NCBI GenBank assembly: GCA_001600175.1
Contig: BCJC01000001.1
Span: 3,519,652-3,583,651 of the forward strand
DNA length: 64,000 nucleotides
Direction: 5' to 3'
Source: Erythrobasidium yunnanense
Taxonomy: Eukaryota > Basidiomycota > Cystobasidiomycetes > Erythrobasidiales > Erythrobasidiaceae
Positions 11,179 through 23,083 of this stretch are shown piece by piece (positions within the stretch are counted from its first letter, which is position 1; each line of letters starts with the position of its first letter). Made by a program: the position numbers and the translations under genes. The notes under the pieces are model-generated. The model was not told the DNA's origin and searched no databases. It saw only the letters and a program-made list of their open reading frames with translations.

Positions 11179-11706
11179 CAGGGCATACTGGTGTCCTACT
11201 TACGGTCAGCAAGCTCGTGACGAGGAAGTGCAAGTGAAGCGCACTATATACCGTGAGCTTGATAGGATCATCGAGCCTTATGCCAAGAGGATCGCTCGAT
11301 ACTATATGAACGGCGACCCCAGAAGTGCAAAGCCAAGGAGAACGAAGCGTATCAGAACATGAGACTTCCACAGGGGGCTTACCCACACGAATATATGAAC
11401 AGGCTGCAGAATGCTATCAGCCTACAGATGGAACTTCTGCGACAAGAGCGGGAAAGGCCAGCCGTTCATAGGTTCGGTCAGCAGATATCCCGACGCATCG
11501 CAGGCAGACTTCGAGGCTCTTTCTTCTTCGAAGACCTCCGAGGCATCGAGACCCGCGATCCGCCTCGCTACGAACACCCACCGCGATACAGTGATCCAGT
11601 TCGTGGAGGTCCAGGGGAGGTCGCATCATTTGTCCGACCACAATGCGCGTCGCCGAAGTCGCTGGGATTAGTTAGACAGGAAAAAGGTTGGCAAGCCGGA
11701 TTTTGA
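11179..11706 (+). pseudogene. Third, frame-broken copy of the small-protein family
   Basis: On the plus strand one frame reads QQARDEEVQVKRTIYRELDR, then IIEPYAKRIARYYMNGDPRSAK, which resembles the N-terminal half of copies 1 and 2 (the V-A-K core and the GD..RA turn). About position 11325 the similarity moves to another frame reading KENEAYQNMRLPQGA, then NRLQNAISLQMELLRQERE, which resembles the second half (NMAR, LDDAI-L). That frame runs on to a stop at 11706 with a Pro/Arg-rich tail absent from the other copies. A single frame change explains this; a missed intron or an assembly error would too. No start codon could be assigned. The homology rests on weak matches by eye. Confidence 0.4.
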
Positions 11707-11831
11707 GCTTGATCGCACAGTAACTCCTAAGCTTGCCGTACTGTAAAACGTCATGTTCTCACTAAGTCTGAGGTCTCCACACGTCTTCTAATGCTGCATA
11801 GCTAGGAACAACATATGTAAGCAAACTGCAT

Positions 11832-14297
11832 CTATATAATCCACCCATCTATCTCAAAACCGCAGACTTTGATGCGTAACCCTTTCCGATCTCTGCTCTT
11901 CAGCCTTACAGCACGTACTTTATATTCATTACCCCGCTGCGCCTGTCCTTCAGCAACTTGCCTTTCTGCGACGTGCGCATCTTTTGCTTCGGTTTCCAGC
12001 TCTGTTGGTAGGGCCCTCTTCTTGAGCACTTGGTCAGGCTCAGTATTCTCTGCTCCACCTTCCTCTTCGTCTGTATGCTCCAGCTTTGCTCGCTGTACCC
12101 CTACAACACCTGCCGGCACACCGCCTTCGGCTTTGCGGACGACAGCTGCTGGCTGGTAAGGCGAGAAGAGGTAAGTCGTCTTGTAGATCGGCGAAGTTCC
12201 GATCTGAATCGAGGATGGCGCATCGTCCAGAGAGCGCAGGACCTATGTCAGGTGATGTCAGCTTAGATCGGTACAGGCGCGACCATTAAACTTACCCAGC
12301 TGCCCTCTTCGCCCTCTTGGCTTTCCATCAACGTCCATATCTCCCAACTCTCAGCTGTCAGGTCCTCCTCGCCCCGCCCAACTATATTCTTCAGGTTTTG
12401 GAAGCCAAAGATGCTCATCTTCTTGATGTTCCTCCCTTCGTCTCCCAAGAACCACAAACCGAAATAATCATCCTTAAGCGGGGCTATAGGCGTCGTCCAG
12501 CATGTTCCGTTGAGATCTGCATCCCCTCTTAGCAGAGTATGTGAGGGGTGCCGGCCGTTCACTGCTAAGTATGGATTGCCGGACGACTTGAACTCTTCGA
12601 AAGACGTGGGTAGAGCTGAAGTATCGGTACTCTGCTCGTGCCAAAGAGCCTCGTATTCACCTATCGATTCGATCGATAACAATGGATTGAAAGCTTTTCT
12701 GGCGGCTGACAGTGGCGAAGACTTGCTCGAAGACTGTACTGAAACCTTCTTTGGTCCCTTGTTGAACCAGCCCTTCCTCTCGACAATCGGTATGGCGTCC
12801 TCGCCTTTGGCATTGAAAGTCAGTTCGACGGGTGATTTGCTGAAAGCATCGAGGTTGGAGATGAAGAGCGCTCTGTCGTCGTGAGTAGCCGTACGGTAGA
12901 AGCTTCTGGGCGGTGAAGGGGATATTGGGAAAGGTTCTGGCGATAAGTAGGGATCTTGAGACGATAGGATGGTATATAATGTCTGGAGGGAGGAGAGCTG
13001 CGTCGAGATGACTTAGCGACTTCGATCAGTCAACTATGCGCAACAGCTGAACATACAATAAGAGATTGCTGAGCAGCCTTGTACTCAGTTGAAGGAGGTT
13101 CGCGCAGATTTTCTGCCATAGGCAACGAAGGTGCGACAAGCTGGGGTCATGTGCATCTATGTAAGCGTCGCAGTTGTATCGTATATACACTCGACTCACC
13201 AGCTCGGCATGCGTATTCATCCAAAGACTCCATACGATATCTGCCTGATCTCCCGGAATGATCGGGTTCTGCTGCAAGATCTGCCTCCAAAAGCGTTTAC
13301 TCTTATCTTTGCTAACGATATGTTCTGCCATTTCGTGCCCTCGAGAAGGATAGAATGCCGATGTATGCAGATCCACATCGTTGTTCTGGAAGCGTAAATG
13401 CTGAAGAGCGTAAAACTCCTCAGGAGGAGCAATGGCGACTATCTGCGAGAATGTCGGCGCCGTGGAAAGGTAGAGGGCGTATAGCGAATCAAGATGGATT
13501 GGAAGGCTTGCCGGCGATAAGACCAGACACCCTGGCTGGGTCGCCAATGCACACGCAAGATGCTTCGCGTGCGAAGGTGGCATGACTCTATGTATGGGGG
13601 AAGAATGAGGGCTAAAAGAGCTTGGGGCGTTGTATATGCGGAGTTTTGGAGAAGGGATATTCGGATCAGAGAAAAGCGCGAAAGTGTCGGCGTCTAGTTG
13701 ATTCGCGAGATCGTTGTTCCAGACTATGATTTCGCGTATGTAAGGGTACTTCGATGCGACTTCGACTACGAACTGCGTGTTTTGTATGGAGAAATAAGGG
13801 GAATGAACGATAATGGCGGAAAGGGTTGCATTTGCGTCTTGATCATACGAATATGAAGATGTGCGTGTGGCTGTTATCGCGCGTAGTATGCCTAGTCTTG
13901 CACGCTGGATCTGCGCTTGCGGGATCGTCGAAGCATTATACGCAAGCGCGCCGTCTGATTCAAGATTTGGCGTAGATCTACTTTGCGAACCTGATGAAGT
14001 CACTGCGAACGAGGTAGAGGTAGAAGACCGAGAATTGTCTGTCGGGACGTGCGTATAGCGGAAGATGAGGTGCACGAGGGAAAGGATGATGAAGCCATAG
14101 ATTGCGAAGCTTCTTCTTCGATGGATCAGGGCTATTGGATGTCGAGGGCTGTCATAGCTGTCCGGATCTCGACGTTTGAGGAGGATGTCCAGTAGCGCCC
14201 AGGCAGGCAAGGGCACCGAATGAAGGATGTCCTGAGGCGTCGAAGTCAGCATTCTACTATGATTTGTATATCTTAGACTGCTTGCTACCTCGTCCAT
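11832..14297 (-). CDS. Type II membrane protein, possible glycosyltransferase
   Basis: Not recognised with certainty. From the ATG at 14297 (MDEVASS) the frame is open. A single transmembrane helix (FAIYGFIILSLVHLIFRY, about residues 55-75) precedes a Ser/Thr-rich stem and a lumenal domain with LSAIIVHSPYFSIQNTQFVV, YPYIREIIVWNNDLANQLD and ATQPGCLVLSPASLPIHLDS. This recalls exostosin-like or other Golgi glycosyltransferases, where a strand ending WNN or similar precedes the sugar-nucleotide site. Further exons, joined by short introns (about 13135-13196, 13010-13065 and 12240-12295), encode AQQSLILSSLQTLYTILSSQ, a domain with TCWTTPIAPLKDDYFGLWFLG, and a charged C-terminus ending FEIDGWII at 11832. 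The reading frame is also open upstream of 14297 without an ATG, so the start is uncertain. I infer Golgi or ER residence from the topology only. Confidence 0.6.
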
Positions 14298-14428
14298 CCA
14301 TGCATTGCGACCTTTAAAGTCTTTCAACGTCTCTCCGAAAGGTCGAAATGCAAGCCTAAACTTGGCGAAAGAAGTCAGCCAAAAACGATGGGCGCAATGA
14401 CCACCATCAACAAGAGAATAGCGACACG

Positions 14429-17309
14429 ATGAAGCAAGAGATCCAGGATAACGCCAGCGTCAAAGGCGAAGACGTCGAAGTCAAGCTGGAAAGTCAGAGC
14501 CAGAATCAACAGCCGCCAGAACTGCAGCAACCGGTCATTGCAGTCAAAGCAGAGGTTCTAGATGACAATGTACACATTCCAGAGCCGGCAAACGGCGTCA
14601 ATGTCGTAGCTCTTGCGCCAGAAGAGTCTGCAGGACCGTCCGGCGAGGCGGGAATCCAGCAGCAACCGCAACAACAGGATCGCATACAGGCCTACGCAAA
14701 ACTCCAGTTTCCATTCTTCAACTTTTACATACAGAAACTATCTGTGACCATTGGAAGAAGACCGCCCGAGAGCAGAATACCGCCAAAGGACGAGCCCCTG
14801 CCTCCTGCTCTGAATGGAAGCGGCTTCGAGAAGGAAGATGCAAAGCCCAAGCGCGAAGACGGAGGAGATGTACATATTGAAGAGGATGTGAAGGAGACGC
14901 CTGCAAAGCAGGAAGACGCCCACGTCAACGGGTTTCATGCCGATGCAACACCCGCTGTCAAGCCTGAGCAGAGTTCGCAACGGCAGGCAGATCAGCAGCA
15001 GACGGAGCAGGAAGTAGGGGATGCTACCTCTGGAGAAGCTCTTGCGAAGTTAGAAGAAGAGAGCCAGACCCGGCAAACGACGCCCAAGAAGGAGGAGGAA
15101 GATTCGCAAAGCTTGCGGCCCACCACACCTGTACCAGCTCTTCTGCCTGACGCTCTGTTAGAAGATGTACAGCCCGTCGCATCGACTTCAGCACTCCCTC
15201 CGCCGCCCCAGAGTACGCCTGGCCGTTTTCAAGGCAACAAAGTACAAGTTGATGTCGACCTCGGACCTATCAAGGCAGTCTCTAGAGACCATGCGAGGCT
15301 CTTCTTTGACACAAACACGCATCCGATCACGGGCGCAAGCAATGGGTGGTCTATCGAAGTTCGAGGGAGGAACGGCTTGGTGTTGGACGGTAGGTGGCGT
15401 GCAAAGGACGAGGTCATCAAGCTCACGAATCGGTAAGTCAAGTTATGCAGCAAGCCTCCACTTGATACTGACGAGGCACTACGCCTGATCCGCTCATCAG
15501 CTCCAAGATACAGATCGCAGAGCGGATATTCTTCTTTGTGCTACCCAATGGCGTACCATATCCTTCAGCTCCAGCATCACCTACCATGTCAAACACATAC
15601 TGGGACGAGCATTACATGAACGATATGAACGGCTACCCTCAATCGCCTGGAAGATCACCATCGCCGCCCCTTGTTTACGGCAGCGACAGCGACGAATTAC
15701 GCTCAGACGATGACATGCATCAGAAAAGGCGAGGCTCGAGCAGTATGTCTACAAATTCGAGGTCTCGCAATGCGTCACACGCGCCCACGGATGGCGTAGT
15801 CAATGATCAAAATGAAGCTATCGATCCTGTTACTGGCAAGCGCAAACGAGGTAGACCACCCAAGACGCGTACTGCAGAAGAGCTGGAAGAGAGGAACAAG
15901 CGCTCGGATCCTGCAATACCTCGCAGGCCGCGGGGAAGACCACCTAAATATGTACCTCCGGAGGAGCCTACCGATGAGGGTGGTGCAGCAGGTCCCGACG
16001 CACAAGCCGCAGCGAAAGAAGCCAAGAAATTGTCGAAGAAGCAGCAGTCAGAAGCGAAGAAGGCCGAGCGGGAGCGTATAAAGGCAGAGAAAGCAGAAGC
16101 GAAAGAACGCGAGAAGAAAGAGAAGGAAGCGATCAAGGAGGCTGCGAAAGCTGCGAAGAAAGCAGAGAAAGAGAAAGCTGATAAAGAGAAGAAAGAGAAA
16201 GACAAAGAATCCAAGGAGAAGGAAGCGAAAGAGAAAGCCGAGAAGGACCGAATAGCGAGAGATGAGGAAGAGAAGAAGAAGAAGAGGGAAGCGGAAGATG
16301 AGAGAAGGAAGATATTGGCTATTCAGCAAGCGACGTTACAACAACCGCCTCAACAACTGGTGGCAGTCGCGCCTCCAGCTCAGCTAGCACTTCCGAAACC
16401 TGCTCCTCCAGCACCTGCAGCTGTCGTTCCTGGTCAAATAGATCAGATACCGTCTTGGACACCTACGAACCAGTTTATCGGGCGACCTGATCAACCGCCG
16501 TATAGCTATGCGGCGCTCATTGCACAAGCCATATACGCTACGCCTCATAAACAGGCGCAAATAGGCCATATTCAGTCTTGGATTCCGGACAAATACCCAT
16601 ACTTTCGAGAACATGCACCGATGTTGCAGGTATGCTTATCATTCGCATCTGTCGAGATCGTCGCTGACACGTGTTCCAGGCTGCAATACGGAAGGATCTA
16701 GCAGTGAACAGAGCTTTCGTCAATATTCCGCTTCAGTCCGGTATCGCGCTCTGGGCGGTTGAGCTTGAGCAAGCCAAATACTTCGACGGCAATACCTTCC
16801 TTCCTCCGCCGACTGCAGATCCTGCGGCACCTGCCATCCCATCACCTGCTCTACAATCAGCGAGACTTGCACCTCTTGCATCGCCTAGTGTCGCTTCCCC
16901 ATCTCCTCAACCAGCTGCAGCGCCTTCTTCCAAGACTCCAATCATAATATCCACACTTCCACCATCATACATCAAGCCTTCGCCTACCTCTTCTGCAGAT
17001 CCCAGCAGTATGCTCGACCCCAATGGCTTCCCTCCCATAGCCATCCATGAAGACAAGATGTACCTCAGCCCTTCTATCTTCGCAACCTTGACGGCGCAAC
17101 AGCTATCAAATCTCCAAACGCTTGATACGAAACAAGCGTTGAATATACTGCAAGCTTTCGTTGTCAATTACTTCAAAACGGAGCTCAAGAAGCGCAAAAA
17201 GGCAGAAAAGGCAGCGGCAGCAGCTGCAGCTGCGGCTCAGCAGAACGGCAACAAGAGGTCGGCAGAAGAAGCGCTTGATCAGCCAAGTAAAGTACAGAAG
17301 GTTGCTTAA
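14429..17309 (+). CDS. FHL1: FHA + forkhead transcription factor with AT-hooks, Fhl1-like
   Basis: A transcription factor of the Fhl1 type, in yeast a regulator of ribosomal-protein genes. Three exons (14429-15432, 15501-16629, 16680-17309) give 920 residues. An FHA domain begins at about residue 88 (FFNFYIQKLSVTIGRR), is interrupted by about 155 Pro/Glu/Lys-rich residues, and resumes with VDVDLGPIKAVSRDHARLFF and WSIEVRGRNGLVLDG. After the first intron come IQIAERIFFFVLPNG, two AT-hooks (GKRKRGRPPKTR, RRPRGRPPK) and a long Lys/Glu-rich coil (about 16000-16320). The forkhead follows, spanning the second intron: PPYSYAALIAQAIYATP, GHIQSWIPDKYPYFREH, then AAIRKDLAVNRAFVNIP. The usual NSIRHNLSLN helix is thus AAIRKDLAVN, as diverged as in other Fhl1 proteins. 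A further conserved block (EDKMYLSPSIFATLTAQQL) and a Lys/Ala tail end the protein. The AT-hooks and forkhead point to DNA binding. Confidence 0.88.
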
Positions 17310-17466
17310 GGGTCGGAATTCTTACTTTCAGTATGTAGCTTTCTTTTCAGTTTAGGTTAGTCTTGTTGTGTACACATTAGTCCATAATGGTGTTGTTGCT
17401 TTGCTGAGTGACAAATGAACACGCTTAAGGTGCTCTTCTCTGCTCTTCTCTGCTTGTCCCCGATTG

Positions 17467-18849
17467 ATGCCTGTTTCCGGTATACATCGCCTGCCTGACG
17501 AGGTCCTTCGCTACATCTTCGAGCATGTCGTACTTCTCTGCAAAGAAGATCAAGCTCTCGTGCGCGATGAGCTGCATATGCGTGTCTATCATCCTCGTTC
17601 GAATGCGACCGGATCACCAGCTTTCGATGGACGATCTCACGCCATGAGCCCACTCCTGCGTGTCTGTAAAGCGTGGATGCCGTGCGTGCTGGCTTTTCCA
17701 TGAAATCCTCGATGACTTTCTGACGTCCAAAATTGCTTTTGAAGAACGGCACGAGAGGTGCTTTACAGCGGCACAGTATCTCTTTCACCCTTATCGGAAG
17801 GTCTCACCTTCCTAGCGCTATCCCTTCTGCGCTTGCCGCAACTAGGAAGCTTTGTGCGTTCTCTGGATGTCGGCCTTCCCGATTCACCCATGCGCAACGA
17901 CGGACATCCTCGTACCGCGTCTAGATCACTGCTTCTAGTGGACATCATCAGTCAGTCCCCGAATCTCAAGCATCTACAATTGCGAGCGGTCTGGCGATCG
18001 ATTCAGGCTCCTCTCGTAGCTGCAGTTCGTCGGTTGAAAGGACTGCATACTCTGGTATTCAACCTCTTTCCTGACAGCTTGTCTTATAGACACGTAGCCA
18101 GCTTCTCACTCGGGCAGTATCTCGAGATCGCGGCATCGTTTCCAGCCTTAAAGAGCCTTCAGCTTACCAACGCATATCGCACAAACGTCCCTGTCCAAGC
18201 TGTCTCATGGCATTTACCATCCAATCTCACGTCTCTCGCGCTCCACTACGTCATGTGCTGCGACAGCGAATTGATCTCAATGGCGACCGAACTGAAGTCT
18301 ACATTACGCTGCTTCAGCCTGCTCTACAAAGACTCTCGTGTGGAAGTTGGTTGGCCATCACACAAAGCGGTGACGAAGGCGTTATTACAGCTCCCACGGC
18401 TGGAGGAGATTGAGATTATCGAAGTGATTTCCAGTCAACCGCCGTGCAGGCGCAGAGATACCAACGAATTACCACAAGCCTGGTCAAACCTTAGAAAGCT
18501 AGTCTGTAGCGACAGACTACTCTCCTTTGAGTCATTGTCATGGCTGGCAAGCCCTCATATCGATACGATAGACTATGCAATATCGCAGAGGCACAACAGA
18601 GACCCCTTCGACCTCTATGGAAATTCTGCCATTACAGCCGTCAACAAGCCGAGGAGACTCATCATCCGTGATGTTGTGTACGTTCACTCGGCCGAGAGCG
18701 AATCTGACACAGACAACGACGAGCCTCCACCGGTACCTAGATCAGGGTGGAGCAAAAGGGATATTTGTATCGCCAAGGAATCGTGCAGACACGCTGGAAT
18801 AGCTCTGGACGTGTATGGGGTGCGCCCGCGATCTTATTTATTCATTTAA
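17467..18849 (+). CDS. F-box protein, tandem family copy A
   Basis: Exon 1 (17467-17681) encodes an N-terminal F-box (IHRLPDEVLRYIFEHVVLL) and ends in CKAWMP. A 63-nt intron leads to exon 2 (17745-18849), beginning AREVLYSGTVSLSPLSEGL; 439 residues in all. F-box proteins are substrate receptors of SCF ubiquitin ligases. The rest is a leucine-rich body (SPNLKHLQLRAVW, LKSLQLTNAY, LPRLEEIEIIEV) compatible with degenerate leucine-rich repeats, ending with a basic segment (KRDICIAKESCRHAGIALD). The same intron in the same W-M/L-P codon context occurs in copies B and C, showing common descent. The substrate cannot be predicted. The start is the first ATG; upstream there is only TTG. Confidence 0.8.
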
Positions 18850-19075
18850 AGCGGTAGGCGGAATATGTGCAACGAAACATGCCTTCTTTACTCGATCGAT
18901 TCTCAGCAGAGGTTTTATAGCATTGCTACACGATGAGCTATCCCCAAATTTGTAGACACCCCTCCATGAGATATTTTTGTTATTATTAATGGGCAGCAGC
19001 CCACGGCATCCGTAGGGCAATCAAAGTAACAGAACAATTGATAATGTTCGGGAGCCTTGAGAACAGGTGAGTTAC

Positions 19076-21406
19076 CTAGGCAGGCTGACCAGGAGCTCTG
19101 CATGAGAAGGAAGGTGAGGAGCCAGAGGCTTTGAAAGTCGCAATGATGCCTTCTACACCGGCATATGCACCGAGACCGCACAGGGCCATGGAGCACAAGA
19201 AGGTGAAGATGAGCAGGACCTTGAGATGGAGATTCTTTCGGAAACCTCGCTTCCATCGCGAAGCATCTTTCCAAGTATCGATTCTGTTCTGATTGATTGC
19301 CATGTGAGGCTCCCAGGCTTCTTCGCCTTCCAGCGCCTGCAGCAGGATGTCAACAACGGCGCGGAATAGCCGCGGAGCGAACTTACATCGGTATGAACCA
19401 TGTAAGCGCACCAGAGAATTGGCGGGAAGGTGTAGGTGAATTGCAGAATGCAGACGGCGCCAACCAGCACAATCAACGAGGAGATGTTTGGAACTGCCGA
19501 AGCGATCAAGAACTGCGCCAAGGGTTAGCTGTCAGCGTTGCGCTTTCGGCGTAAGCAGCGATCACTTACAGCAATGGAGTAGTAGATGAAGACCAAAATC
19601 ACCCAGACCTTGGAGCCAGCCTTGGAGGTGAGCTCCGGAAATTTGAAATATGCTTGCAGAACATTATAGTAGAAGACTTTGATGCCGATGTTGCCGTAGA
19701 GTATGAGAGCTACTTGAACAGTGACAATTCCGAAGACATTAGAGGCGACCAGCATCTTTTGGTTTGCAATGGAGAGTGTGGGAATGATGTAGCTGTACTG
19801 GCCCTGGGCGTGGTAGATGATGAGACCGTAAAGCAGGTAGCAGAGGTAGATGAAGGTCTGGGCAGTAAGAGCAGCCTTCCAGAAGGTGTGCGGCTTCTTC
19901 ATCTCAGCCATAAATTCGACGAAGATCATAGCTCCTCCGTACGCAAAGACGGCATAGATGACTCCGTTGACCTGTTTGACTTCCTATCAGCTCGCGTCAT
20001 GTGCACGGCTACAATGAATTCACTTGTGTATACCAGCCAGTTCCATTGGGTGCGAAAGCCGTGTGAACGACGGCTGGGTAAGGCGGTTCTGCATGACCAT
20101 CAACATCAATTCTGACTGAAAAATAGGTATGCCCGTGAGCTTACTCAAATCCGGGAAGTTGAGGGTTGGCACCGGGGCATAGACACTGCATCCAACAATG
20201 GCGATGATGATTGTAACGATGTCTACAAGTAGTATGTTAGAGCGAGTTAATGTACAGATGCAGTTTGTTCTTACTGAGCCAGATATTCATATTCGCGAGC
20301 CAGGCAAAGTTCTTCAGCGACTTTATTAGACCGATACCCATGGCGAAGATGGTGAAGAAGACGTTCAAAGCTACAAAGCAGAACTTGTAGTTGATCATAG
20401 TGCTGTCAACCACACCTGATTAGCGAAACCCGTCGCTTTAGCCGGATGAAGCTTACGCCAAGGTCTGTCCGTTGCCGAGAATAAGGATACCGACGTTCAA
20501 GAACAGCTGGAGCGACTGAACGATGTTGCAAACATGGCGGAACTTGCGACCGAGGAGACGTTCACCGATGTCTGAATAGTTTTTGATTGGGTAACGGGAG
20601 CTGTCCATTCGGCAATAGAGACGCCACAGAGCCTGACCAGCTAATACGGCGAGGAAGAAGAAAGCAGTGTAGACCAAAATAACGCCTCCGTAGCCGAGCG
20701 AAGCAGCAGCAGCGGGGGCCGACGAGGGACCAAGAATATCAGTGGTAATCAAGAAGCTGGACCGGAAGCCATCAGTCTGGATGTACAAGCTGCAGGAGGT
20801 TGCAGCATACAAGACACCCTGCCAAGACGCGGTCCGAAGAGCGCGATACGCTGATATTGTCGTTAGCTATGCACTCGTATCTTGAGTCTAGAGGCAGACT
20901 GACCACTCAAGCGCTCGCTGTCTGTGACGGGACCCAACGTCGTCACTGTTATTTCAGGACCTCCCTGATTTTTCTCCTTTTCTTTTTCCGAACCATCCTC
21001 AGCGAATGGCCGACCGCCTTCTAGAGGCGGGGTAATTTGGGTCATTGAGTGGTGTGCCTCTTCCGGCTTGCCAATCATACGACGGAAGAGACGGCCATAC
21101 GGACTGGTGCCTTCTGGCTCGCTCTCCTCGCGCTGCCGTTCGATGGCAGCCCAGTACATATAGACATCAATCGGCTGCTGATTGATGGTCGCTGTAAGAA
21201 GAAGGTTCAGCTTTTTCAAACTCTCTGCGTAGAGGCCCAAGGAATTACGATCATATCCACTGGCGCTGATCGCCAAGTCGGTCTGGTTGTCTCGAGGGTC
21301 ATGACTGAATCAAGACAGCATCTCAGTCGGTTCAGGACTCAGGGAAGCCAGCTCACCCATCAGGGCCCATGAGCCCAGCGGGCATTGCGGCTTGAACTGT
21401 CGCCAT
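19076..21406 (-). CDS. Amino-acid transporter, Aa_trans family
   Basis: A multi-pass transporter of the Aa_trans (AVT/neutral amino-acid) family, likely in the plasma or vacuolar membrane. The ATG at 21406 (MATVQAAMPAGLMGPDG) starts a cytosolic N-terminus of about 120 residues with acidic and Lys patches. The carrier follows: FLITTDILGPSSAPAAAASL, GVILVYTAFFFLAVLAGQAL, the motif MDSSRYPIKNYSDIGERLLG, and VQSLQLFLNVGILILGNGQT. Downstream helices include MIFVEFMAEMKKPHTFWKA, VALILYGNIGIKVFYYNVLQ and a last pair around FLIASAVPNISSLIVLVG and LLIFTFLCSMALCGLGAYAG. The protein ends FSCRAPGQPA at 19076. Several short introns interrupt it. One near 21194-21250 is 57 nt, in frame and stop-free, so it could be retained; the first carrier intron near 20770-20800 is uncertain. 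It lies head to tail against F-box copy A. Confidence 0.85.
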
Positions 21407-23083
21407 GACTGGGGAGTATGGAAAGGAAGATGAACAAGAAAGACAGTCAAAGCTGGAAGCCGGGGAGAAGAGAAAGGAAAGAAGCAAATAGTAAAGCAGG
21501 ACCGTGTAGGATCGGAGCTCAAATTACCGGGTCCCGTACATATGGATACGCTGCTATTTCCAGTAGTTGCGATATCTCGAGGTTGACTGCGGCCGGCTAT
21601 CATTGCTCATCAAGCGTCTGCATACAGCGCGCGCGCAGCAGCGTCCTTTCATAAGTGCTTGCCAGCCGTGTTTGCGTTGCGAAGAAGCGGAAGCTGGATT
21701 TCGGCGGCACCACAAAGTCGCCGCCTGTCACCTGCGTCCGCAGCTGTCAGTAATAAGCTAATTTGATCTCCCACAGAGTCTCCAAATAGAAAGGCTGCGA
21801 GCCCAAAATATACATAGAGAATATAGGTAGGGAGGACGGATTCATGGTGGTGCAGAGGCGGAAGAGGTAGGTCTCGGTGCCCGGTACGATACAGCACCAG
21901 CTTCTCTGATGGAAAGGCCAGTCCAGTAAGGAATGTATTGTTGTGTAACAGAGCGAGGAGGTAGAATCTTGCTTGAGGCAGTAGAAAGTCATGGCCGAGC
22001 GCTAGAGTGCCATGCTTTGCTTCACGCTCGCTGGCTCACGACTTTCGAAGCTTTCGCATGGTATAGACAGGACAGAAATCACGTCGAAGCTCCTTCGAGC
22101 TGTCTCGTCATTCACCTTGGCTGCAGCGGGTATGGGGTGCCAAATGGGTCACCATCCATTGGTTTCTGACAACCAATGATTTTGGCCATACCATCGACGA
22201 AAACACACAGAATACCACTCACAAGCGGACTAACCAATGACATATCCACCTCTGAATGGACTTCCCCGCCTGCTTGACAGCGCTTCCAATGGTTATCTTG
22301 CCATTTCCGCACGGCTGCATCATTTCGATGGCGAATGGACAACAACTACGTGCGTGATGTACACTGCAGATGGCACTCAGCCATGACGTGAGATCCGTAT
22401 GCAATGGGCGAAAACTCATTGCCGTCTACAAGGATCGGCCGAGACTATCGAGACTTGGGAGCAAGGCCTTTCCAGTGCAAGTTCTGATCTGCTAGTGCTC
22501 GCAAAGAGCCAATACTGCCGCACGCCTGCTACACGCACTGTTGGACACTTCGGGGCCTGATGAAAGCCTCACGACATCGCGAAAACAGCCTCAATGGGTA
22601 TAGGACGTGTCTTATGGCTACTACCTATTATTGCATGATACACAGCTAATGAACTCTACTTGAATTCCCACCTGAGATCGGGCATGGCCAGAACAGAATG
22701 AATTGGCTGAGTTTCTTCAAGGGCGGAGAGGGCCGCTTGTAGAGGCTTCACATGGCTAATGCAGTGAATCACGGCTTCGGCTGAAGCGAGGGCCAATTTT
22801 CTAGCTGCCCAAGACTCTCTCACGCTTGCATGGTATACAACTCAGCCAAATATGCTCGTAACTGGCCTAGTAGCAGCTTTCACGGCTTCTGGCAGACCGG
22901 AACAGCGTAGTAGGTGTAGAGATAGAGTAACCTAGTCATTGTCTGCAGTGAAAATCAATGGTTGGATTCGAAAATCATTGGTTTGCTCCGGTCAATGGAT
23001 GGTGACCCAAGCGCCACCTCATAAGCGGGCGCCATCATTCCCTTGTCTGGACTTTCTGGACAGACTTGTTCGACGGCCACAGA
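21407..23083. other. Large empty stretch, 1.7 kb
   Basis: Between the transporter start (minus) and F-box copy B (plus). I searched both strands for F-box relics, tRNA A/B boxes, repeats and long frames and found only short unsupported frames. It must carry the divergent promoters of both genes, but it is several times longer than any other divergent gap here. A non-coding RNA or a decayed gene cannot be excluded by eye. Confidence 0.4.

Noticed and set aside
16000-16330. Lys/Glu-rich segment of the Fhl1-like factor, considered as a separate coiled-coil protein
   Set aside because: It is in frame within exon 2 and lies between the AT-hooks and the forkhead.
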